Made by a program: the position numbers and the translations under genes. The notes under the pieces were generated by a model that saw nothing but the letters and a program-made list of their open reading frames with translations, made no database searches and was not told the origin of the DNA. Below, in pieces: positions 13,401 through 26,100 of a DNA stretch of 64,000 nt. Position 1 is the stretch's first letter; each line of letters opens with the position of its first letter. The stretch comes from Lepisosteus oculatus (taxonomy: Eukaryota; Chordata; Actinopteri; Semionotiformes; Lepisosteidae): positions 13,511,001 to 13,575,000 of the forward strand of contig NC_090703.1 of the NCBI RefSeq assembly GCF_040954835.1. Direction: 5' to 3'.

Positions 13401-16400
13401 ATGATGCACAGCAAGGAAGTGGTACTTCTGTGCATAGAGTACCCTGTGCCCTGCTTGTCAGTTGTCATTTCAATTCCTTTTTCATTCATATTCATGGCTA
13501 AATATTACCTGATTTGGTGTTAAAACATTAATAGAAAAGTTGTTTTTTCCATAATTGTTGGCCTTTCTGACTGAGCATACTGTGTAGTTGCTGGTCTGGC
13601 CATTAGAATTAAATGTCTTAGCCCAAGCTACTCTGAAGTCAAATACTGAATGAAGATGTTCTATTTTACTCTGAATTCTATATATCTTTAAGCAGCAAAG
13701 TTTTTGTAAACTATTTTTTTTTTCTGATCATGTGTGTTGTCCAATGAACCTTAGTGTCCATATCCGAGCTCTTGCCCTCAGTGTGTGTTCTTATTTTGTT
13801 GAAAGGTTTTATGCATTAATATTATCTTGGTAAGGGTTCCACTTAAAATGTAAGAAAAAGTTGTACATTTAATGAAGGCAGATTAAACTGAATACAGTTG
13901 CTGCTGCGTCCACCTGTGGCCCATCATGTAAAAAAGGGCTGGAGGGGCTATGGGTTCAAATCCTGGGTGGCTACTGTACCCTTGAGCCCAATTCTAAATT
14001 CCTATTGCTCTAGTTTATACCTATTTGTTGAATAAATGGGTCAAACAGGAAATGAGAAATATACATTTTAAATTTCTCTTGATTTTTATCATGTTCTTCA
14101 AGTGCAAGCCTGTTGCACAAAGCACTTCATTAACAATCAAATCTTCCTTATTTTAACATTTAAACCTTATGACTTTTTTTTTGTCATGTTTTCGTACAGT
14201 TTTTGATGATCATGATGGCTCAAACAAGAAACGCAAATCAGCCTGATATTAATGAAAAATACTTTCATTTCTTAATGTGTGTGTCTAATAGCTGTTTAAC
14301 CAACCTTTGGTTGTAGTACAAAAGAACTTTTGTTAAAGTATGAGCCTAAGGACAGCTGTTTTGTACATAAACCACAGCATGCCCAGTCCTGAGTGATGTG
14401 CTCCTTTCTGAAGTGAGATCATCAGCAAGTTCAAATATAACAGTGCTCTGCACAGAATCATGAATTATTATAAAGATTGGGCCCCCTCATGGCTGTAAAC
14501 TGAAAGATAAATAACCATACTTCCATAGTAACCCACTTCCCTGACCTTGAGCACTACTACAATTCATCTGTTTTCAATTTTGAGAGGTGTCTCCGATTTC
14601 ACGTAGACTAGCCCCCTGAAACCTGGCTGCTGGCTCTGATAAAACTACTGGGTTTAGCAGTTCGAAAGCACACAAGGCAGAATTTGTAACCTGCAGTATT
14701 TCCATCTCTTCATGGTCTGCCAGTACTGCTGGAAGTGGCTACAGCAATTCAGAATTCAAGACCAGGATCACAGTCTTAGTTTCTGCATGCAGTCATGATA
14801 CAGTACATTCACGTACTGGGTTGTAATAGCCTATCTGTGTACTGAAGCAGTAGCATGGCCTCCTACTGGTCGTGATGTTAAGTGCAAAAAGTTGTGATAT
14901 GCTGTTGATGCAATCATGAATCATAAGGCACACTTGAGCTGAATATGATGTCCACAAGACTGGCATATTCACGTTTTTCCTAAATGTGAAATGAAACTGT
15001 CTTGTAATGTCTGCCTGCATTGGGATTTTCATGAAACATCTAGAAGAATGTTATCGTGCGTCATGTTCACTATACTGCTTTTTTTATTTTTTATTTATAA
15101 ATGCTATTAAATATTGTGCAATTCTGCTTTCTTGCTTTTGAGAAGAAATGTACAGTATCCTCTCCACAACCAGCAGAGAAAGTTCCCCCATAAACTGCTG
15201 CTTCCTCTGTGATTGTTTTCATAAAGATTGTTTTAATTACACCCCACTTTGAGGGAATATTCTGAAAGCTCATATTAGGCACATTAATGTAGCAGTTCAT
15301 GTGACAGTGTAGTCCACTGGCCAACACTCAGCTCACTTTGCTGCTATAGCAGATCATTAACAGCCAACCTGTGAAGAAAATCGGTTGCCTCCACTTTTGA
15401 GCGTGTATTGTGCAAAACTTGTTACCAAGGTGGTAAGGAAATCAAGAGGTGAATAAGGGTAAGCAAAGCCTACAAAGGATCAGTGCAGTGGCTGATTTGA
15501 ATAGAAAAAACATTTAAACTTCCACAGAAGGGATTTGGAAATCTCCCTTAATAAAGCTGGGTTTCACTTTGCTTTAGCCTAAAGGTAATCTTTGATGTGA
15601 CATTGCCATAGAGGAAAAGACTGCTGCTGGCCTTTGACATGAATGAGTGGAGGTGCTATTTTCAGGTTGCTTTATTCTGTTACTGAGCCCCCACATTTCC
15701 ATAGCCTTTTGTAGCTTATTATAAGCCCTGGTGAAGCAAAAGGATTTGAGGTACATCCTAGAATATCATTACTGTTGTCAATACAGTATAAGAATGTAAA
15801 CTCTCCAGTCAATTAGTTTTAGCATTTGGGAGTTTGTAATTTTCTGTTTTGAAAGATGAAGGAGAACAGATTTAAAACCTGATGTTTCTTTTTTTTCCCT
15901 CGAGACCTTTTCTTTTTACTTCCTGAGGAGCATCACTCCAACTCCCTGGCATCTCTGACCCTTCAGAGGGAACTGCACAAATTGAGTGAAAGTTCTGTAA
16001 AAATATTTCGATAGAAAAAGAAAAGGTTTTTGCTGGCCCATCTCCAAGTTCAAAGATTTAGCTGAGAGTGTTCCCTTTCAGGGTAGATTGCTCGTAGGTG
16101 TTCACTGATTGCACTGATTTTTGCAGTGTGTAATGCTGTCCATGGTAGAGTGCCAACACAGCAGTGACAGTAGAGAGGTGGACCTTGGGGTCTATGCGGA
16201 GTAAGTTAAGGCTCCTCCTGGTGGAAGAAAGTGATCATTCCTACAACATGCTGTTCAGAATCCCACATGGATACCCTGTTCAGTTTGGGATTTATTACAG
16301 GAATAATCTAAGAAAAGTCTTTGTACAATCCTGTTCTCAGCCAGTCAACAGTAATAGCATTGCTAATTGTTCTTTTTTTCACCTCTTTCATCCTCAGGTA

Positions 16401-19400
16401 ATGTTTAAAGCCAAAGCTAAGTATTCCCCAGAACTCAACAAATACAAGTAAGCACTTTACTATGTTGTTTTTCTTACCATTGTCGACTCAGTGATTTGCA
16501 AAGTCTCTGCTGTCTAATGAACTCAAGGCTCTTCAGGGGCTTCTTCATAATGACACCACATGGAACTCCCTCTTTCCCTTCATTGACCTTAGTTACTGTA
16601 TCTTAGTGGTTATTTTACACAGTCCATCCTGATCATATTAAATCTATTTTGTATGTAGAATTGTTCTCTGGCATTCTTATGAATCTGTTTAAAATCCATT
16701 TCATTCCTTAGTGGCGCCACATTGCACATTTAGTCATTGTCCCCTTCAAACATTAAAAGACTACAGAAGAGGTTTGAGTGGGGAGCTGTGCCAGCACCCT
16801 GTCTTTCTTATTTCTCTTTCTCAACTTCCCATCATGCCATTCTCACCTGCTCTGACCTCTGTTCTCCTGTGGTTTACTCTGTCGGTGCTACCTTCCTCTC
16901 CCTCCCTCACATCTGAAAAAGTCTCAACAGCCCAAATATTTTTTCTTTTTACTTTTCAACCTTAACCTCATCGTAGACTGCATCATATTCTGTAAATGTT
17001 TAACCTGTTTTGTGTAGAAGAATTTCATTTAAAATAATTCATTGTACTTGTGGTCTGGCCATTGATATGGCAGTTATAAAAAGCGAAATGATTTGATTTT
17101 TCGTGACCTGTGAGAATCTCTTCTGTGACAGTGCTGACCTGTGACTCGTGACTCTCCCAGGGTGCCACTGCGGCTGGCCTTCCTGTTTGTCAGCCTGTTC
17201 TTCCTGGTGGTGAACGTGACTTGTGCTATGCTGGTACAGGGCAGTGTATCGGAGGGTCAGCTGAAACACACCGTGCTGGTGCGGGTGCTCATCAATGACA
17301 GCCTCTTTGTGCTCTGTGCTATCTCGCTGGCTGTCTGCATCTTCAGAATTGCCAAGATGTCCTCTGCCAACGTCTACCTCGAGTCCAAGGTAAGTAAGCA
17401 GTAGTAGGATACTTAATTACATTGCTCTGTTTTAACAGTTGCAACTAAAATGCAAAAAAAGGGTCAGAGGTTACAAAGATCGTTGCATATAGTTGCCATT
17501 TTAGTGTGGTAAGTGTTCTAAGTTTAATCTAAGTGAGGTCTCCAGCTCTGGTCCATGAGAACCCAGATCCAGTACGTCTTACTGACATGCCTTACTGACA
17601 CTACTTGTTCCCAGTGATACATCTTAAGTAAGTTATTGATAAATAAGCAAGTTATTTGCCTCCTTGTGTAAAAATGACAAAATTCTGAAAGTTAGAGAAC
17701 TGTAAATGCTTTGATCAACAATAAATGCTCAGTGGATATAAACATATGGTTGTGGTTCTAAGTGGTTTGCAGAAGTGGAATCTATCCTCTAAACCTCTTA
17801 CAAATAATGTCTTATTCAATGGGAATTCTTTGAAAGAAACCGGATATGGTCGTAGCTAGTAGTTATTTCGAGTCTGAAGACAGTACAATGTTTACTGTAC
17901 TGTTAATCATGGGCATTTTTCTCACTCTGCAGGGCACGTCTGTATGCCAGGCGACTGCTATTGGGGCTGTAGTGATTTTGCTGTACACCTCCAGGGCCTG
18001 TTACAACCTGGTGGTGGTGGCCCTTTCCCCAGAGGACCGACCAAGCTCTTTCAATTATGGCTGGTACAATGTGTCCGATCAGGTGAGGAATGGGCTGGTG
18101 TTGGCACTGGTGCTGACATTCATTCAATGAGGGTGGCAGATGTTTTAGAGCCACTATTCTGTGATGTGTGCAAAGGATCGTGGCCCTTGAGTAAACTTAC
18201 CAGAAATATAGCGGATACCAGATCATGAAAAATCTCATTATAAGGGAATAAGACAAGTGATGGGGAAAAAACCTGTAAGCCTCATGTGTGATGTGATACA
18301 TGTACAGCTAGACCCATAGAGCAGACAGTTCATCAGGCTGAGCTACAGCCTTAAGTCTTGATTTTTTGTTGATTCTTATCAGTCTCAGAGCCACATGCCT
18401 TTTTGGCCAAAGAATGTGGAAATGGGTCTTCACAAAAGTTTAAATGGTGACTAGTCCTACTACTGGATATAAGCTGCAGTAAGACCTGAAAACGTTTGTC
18501 CGAGTATGAGATAGTACAGAAAAACAAGTATTTGCAGAGTAAAGTCGTATAAAAGATGTTATATTTTGGAGATATGGGGCAGATAAAGACCACATAAATG
18601 ATGTCAATAATATGACTTTCTCACCCCAGTCTGATAGTTTTCTCACTCAGAACCGGATAGCCTTTCAAAGTCTGCGATTATAAATGTGAAAAAATGTAAT
18701 ACTTATTGAAAAATGGACAGAAAAGGACACGGTTTCACTAGTCTATTTTATAGGTGCTGATTACTTAATGATAATTGTTCCTGGCCAGGTTAACAGCTGT
18801 GGAGTTAAGCACAGATGACAACACGCCTATTGTGCTAACATTACTATTAGGGATCGTATCCATGTAAGTTCTAATGAAAGTTCCATAATGACATAAAACC
18901 ATTAATATACCATGGTGCCCTAGATAAATAACTAAATCAGTTTGTGTGTCAGTGACGTATTAAGGGAATCTTTCTTCATTAATTAATAATGGACCTTTTA
19001 TATGGCGTTTGTGATCACACATCCTATGTGCATTTAAAATCACAGCGCAAACAGCAGTGATCCCTCTATCTTCTGTAGTGATCTTGAGAGTCTGATTTAA
19101 GTTTTCTCAGCACTGGGTGTAGAGGGATGTTATGCAAAGCTTTACAAGCTCAGTTCCTTATTGGATTGCAGTTATGCTGGGTATTTGTCAAAAATGTCTA
19201 CATTGAGAGCATAAAGTCCCTTAGAGCAACATACTTGAGCAATATATGGAAGCATCAGTGTCTTAATCATTTCTTTAGAAGTCTTTCCAATTAAACCATA
19301 AAGAAAATCCATTTTCATTAAAGTAAATTTTAAATGTATCAGGATCTTTACGTTTCTTTGTTTTCACCCCCATGTACTTCACCAACAAATCGATGACATC

Positions 19401-21555
19401 CTAAAATTCAATCTAATACACTGGTAGCTGTGCCACTGTGATGCTTAGGATATTTTCCATACTCTAAATCTCTGGAAGTAAAAAAAAAAAAGTCTGTTTC
19501 TATAAACAGTGCCTCCTTTGTAACAGCGCTGTAGGCTGTAGTCGCTCTGACCTAGATTGGGTTTGGCCTCTGAGTGTAGCAGCCAGGAGCGGGGGCTTCC
19601 CTGAGCTCACATGTGCCACTGAGCCGGCTCTGTGCTTGAATTTCCAGGCTGACGTGGAGAAGATCAACGGGGAGGCCTACATAGTGTTTGGGATTATCCT
19701 GTTCTTCTGGGAGCTCCTGCCCACCAGTCTGGTGGTGGTGTTCTTCAGAGTACAGCGGCCCAACCAGAACCTGGTAAGAGAGAGGCTTGCCCTCCTTTAA
19801 CCTCCTTACCGGCACCACAGTTTATAGCTGTGTTTGATAGCCCATACCCATACCATTGAAATAGATGGGTTTCATCAGTCTCATGGACGCCCATCTTGTC
19901 TGTAAAAGGGAAGATTGCTTTCTTCATATCTGACAATTGAAGAAGGGGCTCGGGAACAAATCTTCATCCAGACTGCTTCAGGGCTGCGGCAGGCAATCCC
20001 AGCCATTTCAGGATTTGAGGCTCAGCCTTTCCTAATGCTCAACAGTTCCAGTTCATATATTCATTTAAGGGTTGGGAATGTAAAAATACCAAAGCTGATT
20101 TTTGTTCATTAGTTTAAAAAATCGAAACGTATGCAGTCAGTTGGGAATACAGATATATCTGAATTAAGATTTCAAAAACTGCAGTCCTGGGAAAAATAGA
20201 ATACGAGTGCGAAGGTTGTTTTGCTGTTGAAACGTGATAACCCTGATTGACCTACTACTTACCTGCTACTGTGCATTTCCTGTTTTGTTGTTCTGAATAT
20301 GTGTTTGTCAGGCTCCAGGGGGTATGATAAACAGCCACAGCTTCAGCTCCAGGGCCTATTTCTTTGATAACCCCCGGCGCTACGACAGTGATGATGATCT
20401 ATCCCGCAGCCTCGGCTCTCGAGGGGAGAGGAGCAGGTAGGCAGGAAGTATCACTCTTCTTTTACATGGATACAGCTCCTTCAAAGCCAAAGCGATGCTT
20501 TCTGTAGGTATCCAAAGGTACAAGTGAACAAGCATGTTAATTACAATCATAATAATAATTTCTTACACTTATATAGCTCTTTTCTGGACACTTCACTCAA
20601 AGCGCTTTACAGGTAATGGGGACTCCCTCCACCACCACCACCAGTGTGCAGCCCCACCTGGATTATGCGATAGCAGCCATAGTGTGCCAGTACACTCACC
20701 ACACACCAGCTATCAGTGGGGAGGTGAGCAGAGTCATGGAGCCAGTTCAGAGATGGAGATTATTAGGAGGCCATGATTGCTAAGGGACAGGGGGGATTTG
20801 ACACCGGGGTAATGCCCCTACTCTTTTCGAGAAACACCCCTGAGATTTTTAATGACCACAGAGAGTCGGGATCTCGGTTTTACCTCTCATCTGAAGGACG
20901 GTGCCTTTTTACAGTATAGTGTCCCCGTCACTGTGCTGGGGCATTTGAACCCCAGTATAGGCCGCAGACTCCAAGGTGAGCAACCCCTACTGGCCCCACT
21001 AACACCTCTTCCAGCAGCAACCTTAGTTTTACCCAGGAGGTTTCCCATCCAGGTACTGGCCAGGCTCACACCTGCTGAGCTTCAGTGAGTTGCCAGCTGC
21101 GAGTGGCAGGGAGATTATGCGACAAACCGTAAATCAACCTCTTTAGCAAGAGCTGTTCTTCAATTCAAAGGCCAAATTTATTGAAAGTGTTATTTTGGAG
21201 CTGTACACACTACGCATCTGAAGAAATTGGAGGTGCAATTTTTTTTTTTTATGATCCTTTTGCAAGTCCACCTGCCGTTCACCTGTAGTAGCTTGACCCG
21301 TGCCGTGCTGTGGTGACCGCGCTGTTTCGGGCCTGTGCTCACCCCCTGCTGGTTTCTTCGCTTTGCCGCAGCATCCTGTCCTCCACGCCGCAGGCCGGAC
21401 CCAGCTGGTACGGGACGATCCGGAGGAACGGCAGCTTGACCGTGGTGCCGCACCTGCTCAACGGGCCCCCCGCCGCCACCGCACCCTTGCTCTTGGTTTA
21501 TGGCAATATCCAGACCAGCCAGCACCACAACTACTACTCCACCCCACAGAACTAG
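4451..21555 (+). CDS. GPR137C: GPR137C, integral membrane protein GPR137C
   Basis: Seven coding exons: 4451-4837, 16398-16447, 17161-17389, 17933-18082, 19648-19773, 20312-20436 and 21372-21555. Together they give 1251 nt, 416 aa. An in-frame TGA at 4442-4444 fixes the start. Seven hydrophobic segments are visible: about residues 33-57, 69-92, 104-127, 149-171, 185-205, 229-252 and 284-307. Exon 2 encodes a basic cytosolic loop. Family signatures include [35 protein letters not shown] and [16 protein letters not shown] in the tail, with the C-terminus ending TPQN. GPR137 family members are seven-pass proteins of the lysosomal membrane; GPR137B is reported to act on Rag GTPases and mTORC1, and the C paralogue is less studied. 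The C assignment over A or B rests on the C-terminal tail and the conserved neighbours TXNDC16 and ERO1A. Confidence 0.93.
6530..6850 (+). mobile_element. Tc1/mariner-like transposase fossil
   Basis: Conceptual reading on the plus strand shows, in order, a degraded catalytic-core motif near 6575 (QSNNVKHA, compare QQDNDPKHT of Tc1), then HLKELETF near 6705, EEWSKIPP near 6735 and a KEKGVST tail near 6820. These follow the C-terminal half of Tc1-family transposases. An in-frame stop, frame changes and loss of most of the D34E region show that it is dead. Terminal inverted repeats were not located. Length and boundaries are approximate. Confidence 0.55.
8515..8885 (-). repeat. 5S-rRNA-headed SINE, old decayed copy (copy A)
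   Basis: The body matches the other SINE copies in this window: the run around 8655-8735 (gatctttaatgacc, then a degenerate form of the atctgaaggacggtgcc stretch, then cacagtgtcc) parallels 20850-20930 of copy B in order. The 5S-like head, reversed, is at the right end (ccatcccagtactgacca, 8850-8867). Strongly diverged, hence older than copies B and C. Confidence 0.6.
10541..10663. repeat. Unclassified repeat, copy 1 of a local pair
   Basis: About 120 nt closely resembling 11871-12003, including a shared block attaccacagttgaattcc followed by tggatcctctttcaagag with no difference. The copies are direct repeats 1.33 kb apart. Copy 1 lacks about 12 nt present in copy 2 near its 3' side. Family not recognised. 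Confidence 0.6.
11871..12060. repeat. Unclassified repeat, copy 2 of a local pair
   Basis: Direct repeat of 10541-10663 (similarity over 11871-12003). Copy 2 sits in an open plus-strand frame (11904-12131) containing [10 protein letters not shown]. This vaguely resembles the extreme C-terminus of non-LTR reverse transcriptases (FKxxLKTxLF), so a LINE 3' fragment is one explanation. Not established. Confidence 0.5.
13900..14055 (+). repeat. tRNA-derived SINE remnant
   Basis: Contains a tRNA B-box-like element (gggttcaaatcctgg, about 13950-13964) followed by ctgtacccttgagcccaatt and a body ending ataaatgggt near 14040. This is the order found in widespread fish SINEs of the HpaI/V-SINE type. 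The A-box region is poorly preserved. No sign that it is a functional tRNA. Confidence 0.5.
16448..17160. other. GPR137C intron 2
   Basis: Intron between the 50-nt loop exon and the TM4-TM5 exon. No additional feature recognised. Confidence 0.75.
17390..17932. other. GPR137C intron 3
   Basis: Intron between exons 3 and 4. Around 17535-17640 there is weak similarity (gtctccagctctggtcc...gaacccag) to an old dispersed repeat also glimpsed near 10995, 34120 and 49165. Otherwise nothing seen. Confidence 0.65.
18083..19647. other. GPR137C intron 4
   Basis: About 1.6 kb of intron sequence. No coding or repeat feature was recognised. Confidence 0.75.
19774..20311. other. GPR137C intron 5
   Basis: About 540 nt between exons 5 and 6. 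Nothing recognised. Confidence 0.75.
20541..21122 (-). repeat. 5S-rRNA-headed SINE (copy B)
   Basis: About 580 nt on the minus strand filling most of GPR137C intron 6. At its right end the reversed head reads like the 3' half of 5S rRNA (complement of ccatccaggtactggccagg, then cacacctgctgagcttcag). This corresponds to the 5S segment gaagctaagcagg...cctggttagtacttggatggg. The body carries atttttaatgaccacagaga and ctcatctgaaggacgg. The left end is the 3' tail (acttatatagctcttttctg, then an AT-rich aataataat end). It is the best preserved copy with copy C. Confidence 0.8.
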
Positions 21556-24500
21556 CTTTCTGCCTGGGAAGAACCCGCCGCCCTGCTGGATCGCCGCTGC
21601 ACTCTATATTTCCCACCAGCACATGCCCAGCGAAGGTAACTCCCCACTCTGCAGATTTCTGACACCTTTCGACTGACCTGGCAGCTCTCGAAAGCGTCTT
21701 GAAGCTCTGGGGGCTTAGCCAAGTGGGGCCGTCAGGATCGACCGCAGATGGCTTGGCTCCTTGAGGGCTTAACTGGGTTATTTCTTTTGCTTTCCTTACG
21801 ATCTAGTAATTTATTATAGTCCAGAGTGGTTACGGGGGTGTGGAGGGAATAGAATAATTTCTTGTTTGCTCAAGCGTATGAAAATGTTAACTCTGCAGGT
21901 GACGGGTTTCGTACAAAAAGCAAGTATTTGAAAACAGCACCTTGTTTTCCCCTGTCAGGGACTTTACTGGATAATGAACTGAGGGATGGAGGTCTTGCTG
22001 TTTCTTATCCTTCTTTCCCCACAAACATTTTGTCCATGGGTCTGTCTTTGTGGTTTAATATTTTGGTACTTTTGGAGTTGCATAGGCAGCATCTGGCCCC
22101 AGAGCTTCCTATGCATACAGACACATAGACACACTTTTATAAGCTGGGATGCGATTTTTGCACTTCAATCCTGCACATTACCATTCTGATCAAACAGCTT
22201 CCTTCCTGAATGTAAGGCACCTTTTCTGCTGATTATGAATAGCAGAGCTCTGGTGAGGGGGTTTCTGGGCTAGTGATGGCAAGATCAAGGAATGCCACAG
22301 TGCTGACAGCAGATGGACTGGCAAAGCAGCCTGAGCTTCCTGTTTTACTGGGACTGGTGAGCGCAAAGAAAAAAAAGAGGAAAGCCACTTCTGCCAAAGA
22401 GCCCAAGGTTGCAACTGGAAATGGGCTGAAGCTTGGAGGTCATCTCAATAAGCTCCCTCACAGAAGAAACTGCACAGAATCTGGTCATAGTGTTCTCTTG
22501 AGAGCCCAATTTACACTGACCATAAGGTGTATTGGGCATTTCCCTATTCAGTTTGGAGAATTTTCACTCATGAGAAAGTGTACTGGCAGTTTGAGGAGAG
22601 TATTTCAACTGAATGAATGTATCCTAACAGATCGCCTTTAAACAAGTGATCTGATGCGTAGTAGAGGGTGCTCTGTTACACCTTTGGTACTGTGAGACAT
22701 AACAATCCTTTCTAGCAATTAAATGTTATCATTTCTAAAAGACCCCCACTCCTTTGGGTTTATCTCAACTTAGATGTACTTTAATATAAAGGACTTTCAA
22801 TTAATACAGTGACTATTGGACACCATCTTCTAGTATATATCTCTTGTATGTGTCAAAAATATCTAGCCTGTTTATACAGTAGTTTACAGCATTGAGCTCA
22901 TCACAATCTCAACACCTGAAATTGTGCCATTGCTTCACATACATGTCTTTATAAACCGATGCACTAAATTATGTATATATTGCAAACCATAGTAAGCTGT
23001 ATTGTATCCTTGGTTCTGTATGACTTTCTTCCTTTTGTTCATTACAACTAATTCACACTGCTAGGTACGGATTTGCACTGCAATAGTTCAGAATGAGCAA
23101 AACGGTACAATAGCTTAATGAAGCAGGCCCACCATGGAGTGGGGCATTTTTTTTACTCAATTGGAAGCAAGGGGCTGTGGGAAGTGTTTTTTGTCAGGGT
23201 TTAGGAATTGTATGTTTCATGTTGATCGTTGATTTCAGCTGCATGCTACTGGACAGTGTTTACAACATGCAGTGATATACAAGAATTGTGATATAGGCAA
23301 AAGGTTTTGTATTTTTGTAAAATGTTGTACTGACACTGCATAGGTTTTTCTATCTCATGGAGGACGGCTGAGGCACAATACATAAATTCTTGTAGGGAAA
23401 AGATAAATGCTTTCGCTGGTCAAATGCAATCCTTAGTATTTTATCTTTTTTATTTTCTTGCCATTTTGTGCATTGTCATTCATATATCACTGTTAATTCA
23501 ACTTACTGACTTATTGGCTGTTGCAGACTTCTAACAATTGTTCTGAGGTACCTTTCTTTTGCCATTCTTTTAAATAACTGAGTTGTAATGCGAGGCCACA
23601 GACCTAAAATTCCTAGAACCTTTCACAAGCCCTTTGAAGTGAAATGGTCAAATAGGATGATTAAAACCTTGCATGCAGTATTATTAAGTGGGCTAGTCAC
23701 CTGTTTCTTTTGTTCAGAAACTAAAATGTATCTGTTTGATCTTCTGTGATTATGAAAACTAGACCTGTTTCTACTTGTTTTTTTGTGAAAAACCTTTTTT
23801 TCCCCTCAAACTAAGGACCTATAAGTACAAGTAGAAGATGGTATTACCTTTTTGAAGAATGTTGGAAGTTTGGGGTTAGCTAAAGTTGAAGTTGGCACAG
23901 CTCCACTGTGGAAACCAAAGTAATCTAGCATTCGGAGTAGCGACATACTTAATCACGAGTGGACAGTTGTGTAAGTGGACTTCACATGAGAAGCCAGTGA
24001 GTGAAGGGCATAGGGGCTACTTTGCCATCACCTCTCTCAGGGCAGTGCGGAGACACATCAGCTATTCTGTAACCTGCTCCCTGACCACGTGCTCATTTCC
24101 ACATCCAGGGGCATACAATCAGTACTGTTCTTGAGCAATAATACTGTACATTCCCTATATAGGAAGAATATTTTTAAAGCTGTTTCAGCTTCACTGTGTG
24201 CAAGGTATGGAAAATTATTTGCTGTCAAATTGTGGCTAGGCAAGGTTAGCTCATTAAAAGCAGCAGACCTCATAGTCATGTTTCTCAAGGATGGCAAGAA
24301 AAGGTATAGGGGCAGCTTGCTCTTTTTTCATTTTTTTGTTTCACTGGCAGGGAGAGGTGCTCTTCTTGTCAAATCTGAATATGCATTTTCCCAGAGAAAG
24401 CTCTAGTGAGTTTTGTCTAGATCTGTATGAATGACTGATGTCCCTGATTGAACGTCTGCTAAAAGCACACTATCCATCTGTGTGGACAAGGTCAAATTAA

Positions 24501-25827
24501 TCAAAACAGATCTAGGAAATTTAGTTTAAATTTTCTTTTCAAATTTCATTCTTTGTTACATCCTGGGCAAATCACATTAGATGAAGTAACTCATTCACTC
24601 TGGAATATCCTTGTTTTAATTGAAACCCTATTCATTATTTAAATAAAACTTTTTTCAGCGGATGTTTCCTCTGTTGATCAGATGGGTGCATCTCACTGTG
24701 TGATGCACTTAATATGAACTTTAAATCGAAACGTTTGAGATAATGATCCACTTTGCTGTGCAGAATGGGACATTGGCATTTTCTCGACTGTCATAGCAGC
24801 TTTCTTCTGCCTTCAGAATGGAGGCATAAGTTATTTGCACCCTGTATGTTATACCTGCATTTGTGTGAACACTTTCAGAAGGCTTTTAGTTCGAAGAGTG
24901 AGAGCACCCTGTTATTCCATGCAGCTTCTTTCGTGTTTGATGCTTTCTTTTTCCTGCAGTTATGCTGCTGCCCCCACTCATGAACAGATGTGCCCTTATG
25001 ATGACTTTTTGTGAAGCGTTTTGTTAACAATACTGGATCGGTTTAGCTCTCTTCTTCATGTAGACCATACCATTGAGACATTTCTTGAAAGATTGCATTT
25101 CAGCCTTGGTTGAAATCTTTGGATTTGAGGGCTGGTATCTTCAAGCAAACTTACAGCTTTGTCTCTGGTAAGTCAGTGGGAATCACAAGCATGTTTTCAC
25201 TCTTTCTAAATTAGACATTAGGATTTGAAATGTAACAGGATCTTTACATGCTTGCTGGAAAGCAAAACTCCATAGCCTGATTTCTGCTGAGAGGAAGCAG
25301 ACAAAGAGCTTTTCTCTTTCTTTTTAAAGGGACTTCGATATCGGCTGGATTCCATTATTGCTTGAAGTGTAATGAACCACATCTGTTGACATGAATGGAA
25401 GTAAGAGCTATGTTGTGCAGCTGTGACATGTTGCCATGTAATTGTGCTCTAGTTGTAATGAGAACCCACATTATTACATTCTTGAGTTATACAACCTGGA
25501 TATCGTCTTTCTACAGTATCCAGTGTAAGGTTTTTGGCATTAGATACTATTTGCATAGCTCAGTAGTGAACAACAAACTGAGCCCACTCAAAAGAAAATA
25601 TTTTATTAAAATGTAAGACTAAACTTGTGCGTTTTACCCTTGCTTTAAAACTGTCACTACCTTTGCATTTACCATTTAGTCTAAAGCCAATTTAAAATTG
25701 GTAGGTTCTACAGTGAGGGTGGCTTTGTAATCATTAAATTGTTAGTGTGCATTTTACTCTTCGCTCCTGTTCTGTTGGTTTCGTTTTCCTGTCACTGTTA
25801 CATTTCAGAACGTAGGGGTGCTCCTGA

Positions 25828-26100
25828 GTGCCTCAACTGGTTAAGGCGCTTGCCAGGCACAGGTTAACTCGTGTGATCAGGGCTTTGAGCCTGGGTCGTG
25901 TCTCTAGCTGACCATGACTTCGCTGTGACCTGGCTGTCAAACAGAGGCACACAGTTGAGCCCAGGATTGTCTCAGCTCTCTGTAACGCCTGTGCCCTCCC
26001 AGTCCCTTATGGGCATGCCATGCTGTCGGTGAAAGACAGTGGGCTCTGAACCTCAGGCATGGGACCATGTTGCCTGTGGCCTATTCAAAGAGGAGTGTCT
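25828..26100 (+). repeat. tRNA-headed SINE-like element
   Basis: The start resembles a tRNA: an A-box-like segment (caactggttaaggcgctt, about 25836-25853) and, about 40 nt later, a B-box-like segment (ggctttgagcctgg). A non-tRNA body of about 200 nt follows. The head does not fold into a clean cloverleaf by eye, so it is a SINE head and not a tRNA gene. Family unnamed. Confidence 0.45.

Larger units (their letters stand above)
4838..16397. other. GPR137C intron 1 (11.5 kb)
   Basis: Long AT-rich first intron. It holds a Tc1-like fossil (6530-6850), a decayed 5S-headed SINE (8515-8885), a duplicated unknown segment (10541-10663 and 11871-12003), and a tRNA-type SINE remnant (13900-14055). The remaining open frames are short, overlap on both strands and show no recognised domain. 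No exon or RNA gene was seen. Confidence 0.8.

Noticed and set aside
22273-22641. 122-codon basic open frame downstream of GPR137C
   Set aside because: Low-complexity lysine run, no domain, and an overlapping frame on the other strand. Most likely 3' UTR.
25836-25895. tRNA-like sequence as a tRNA gene
   Set aside because: A- and B-box-like words are present but the stems do not pair cleanly, and a SINE-type body follows.
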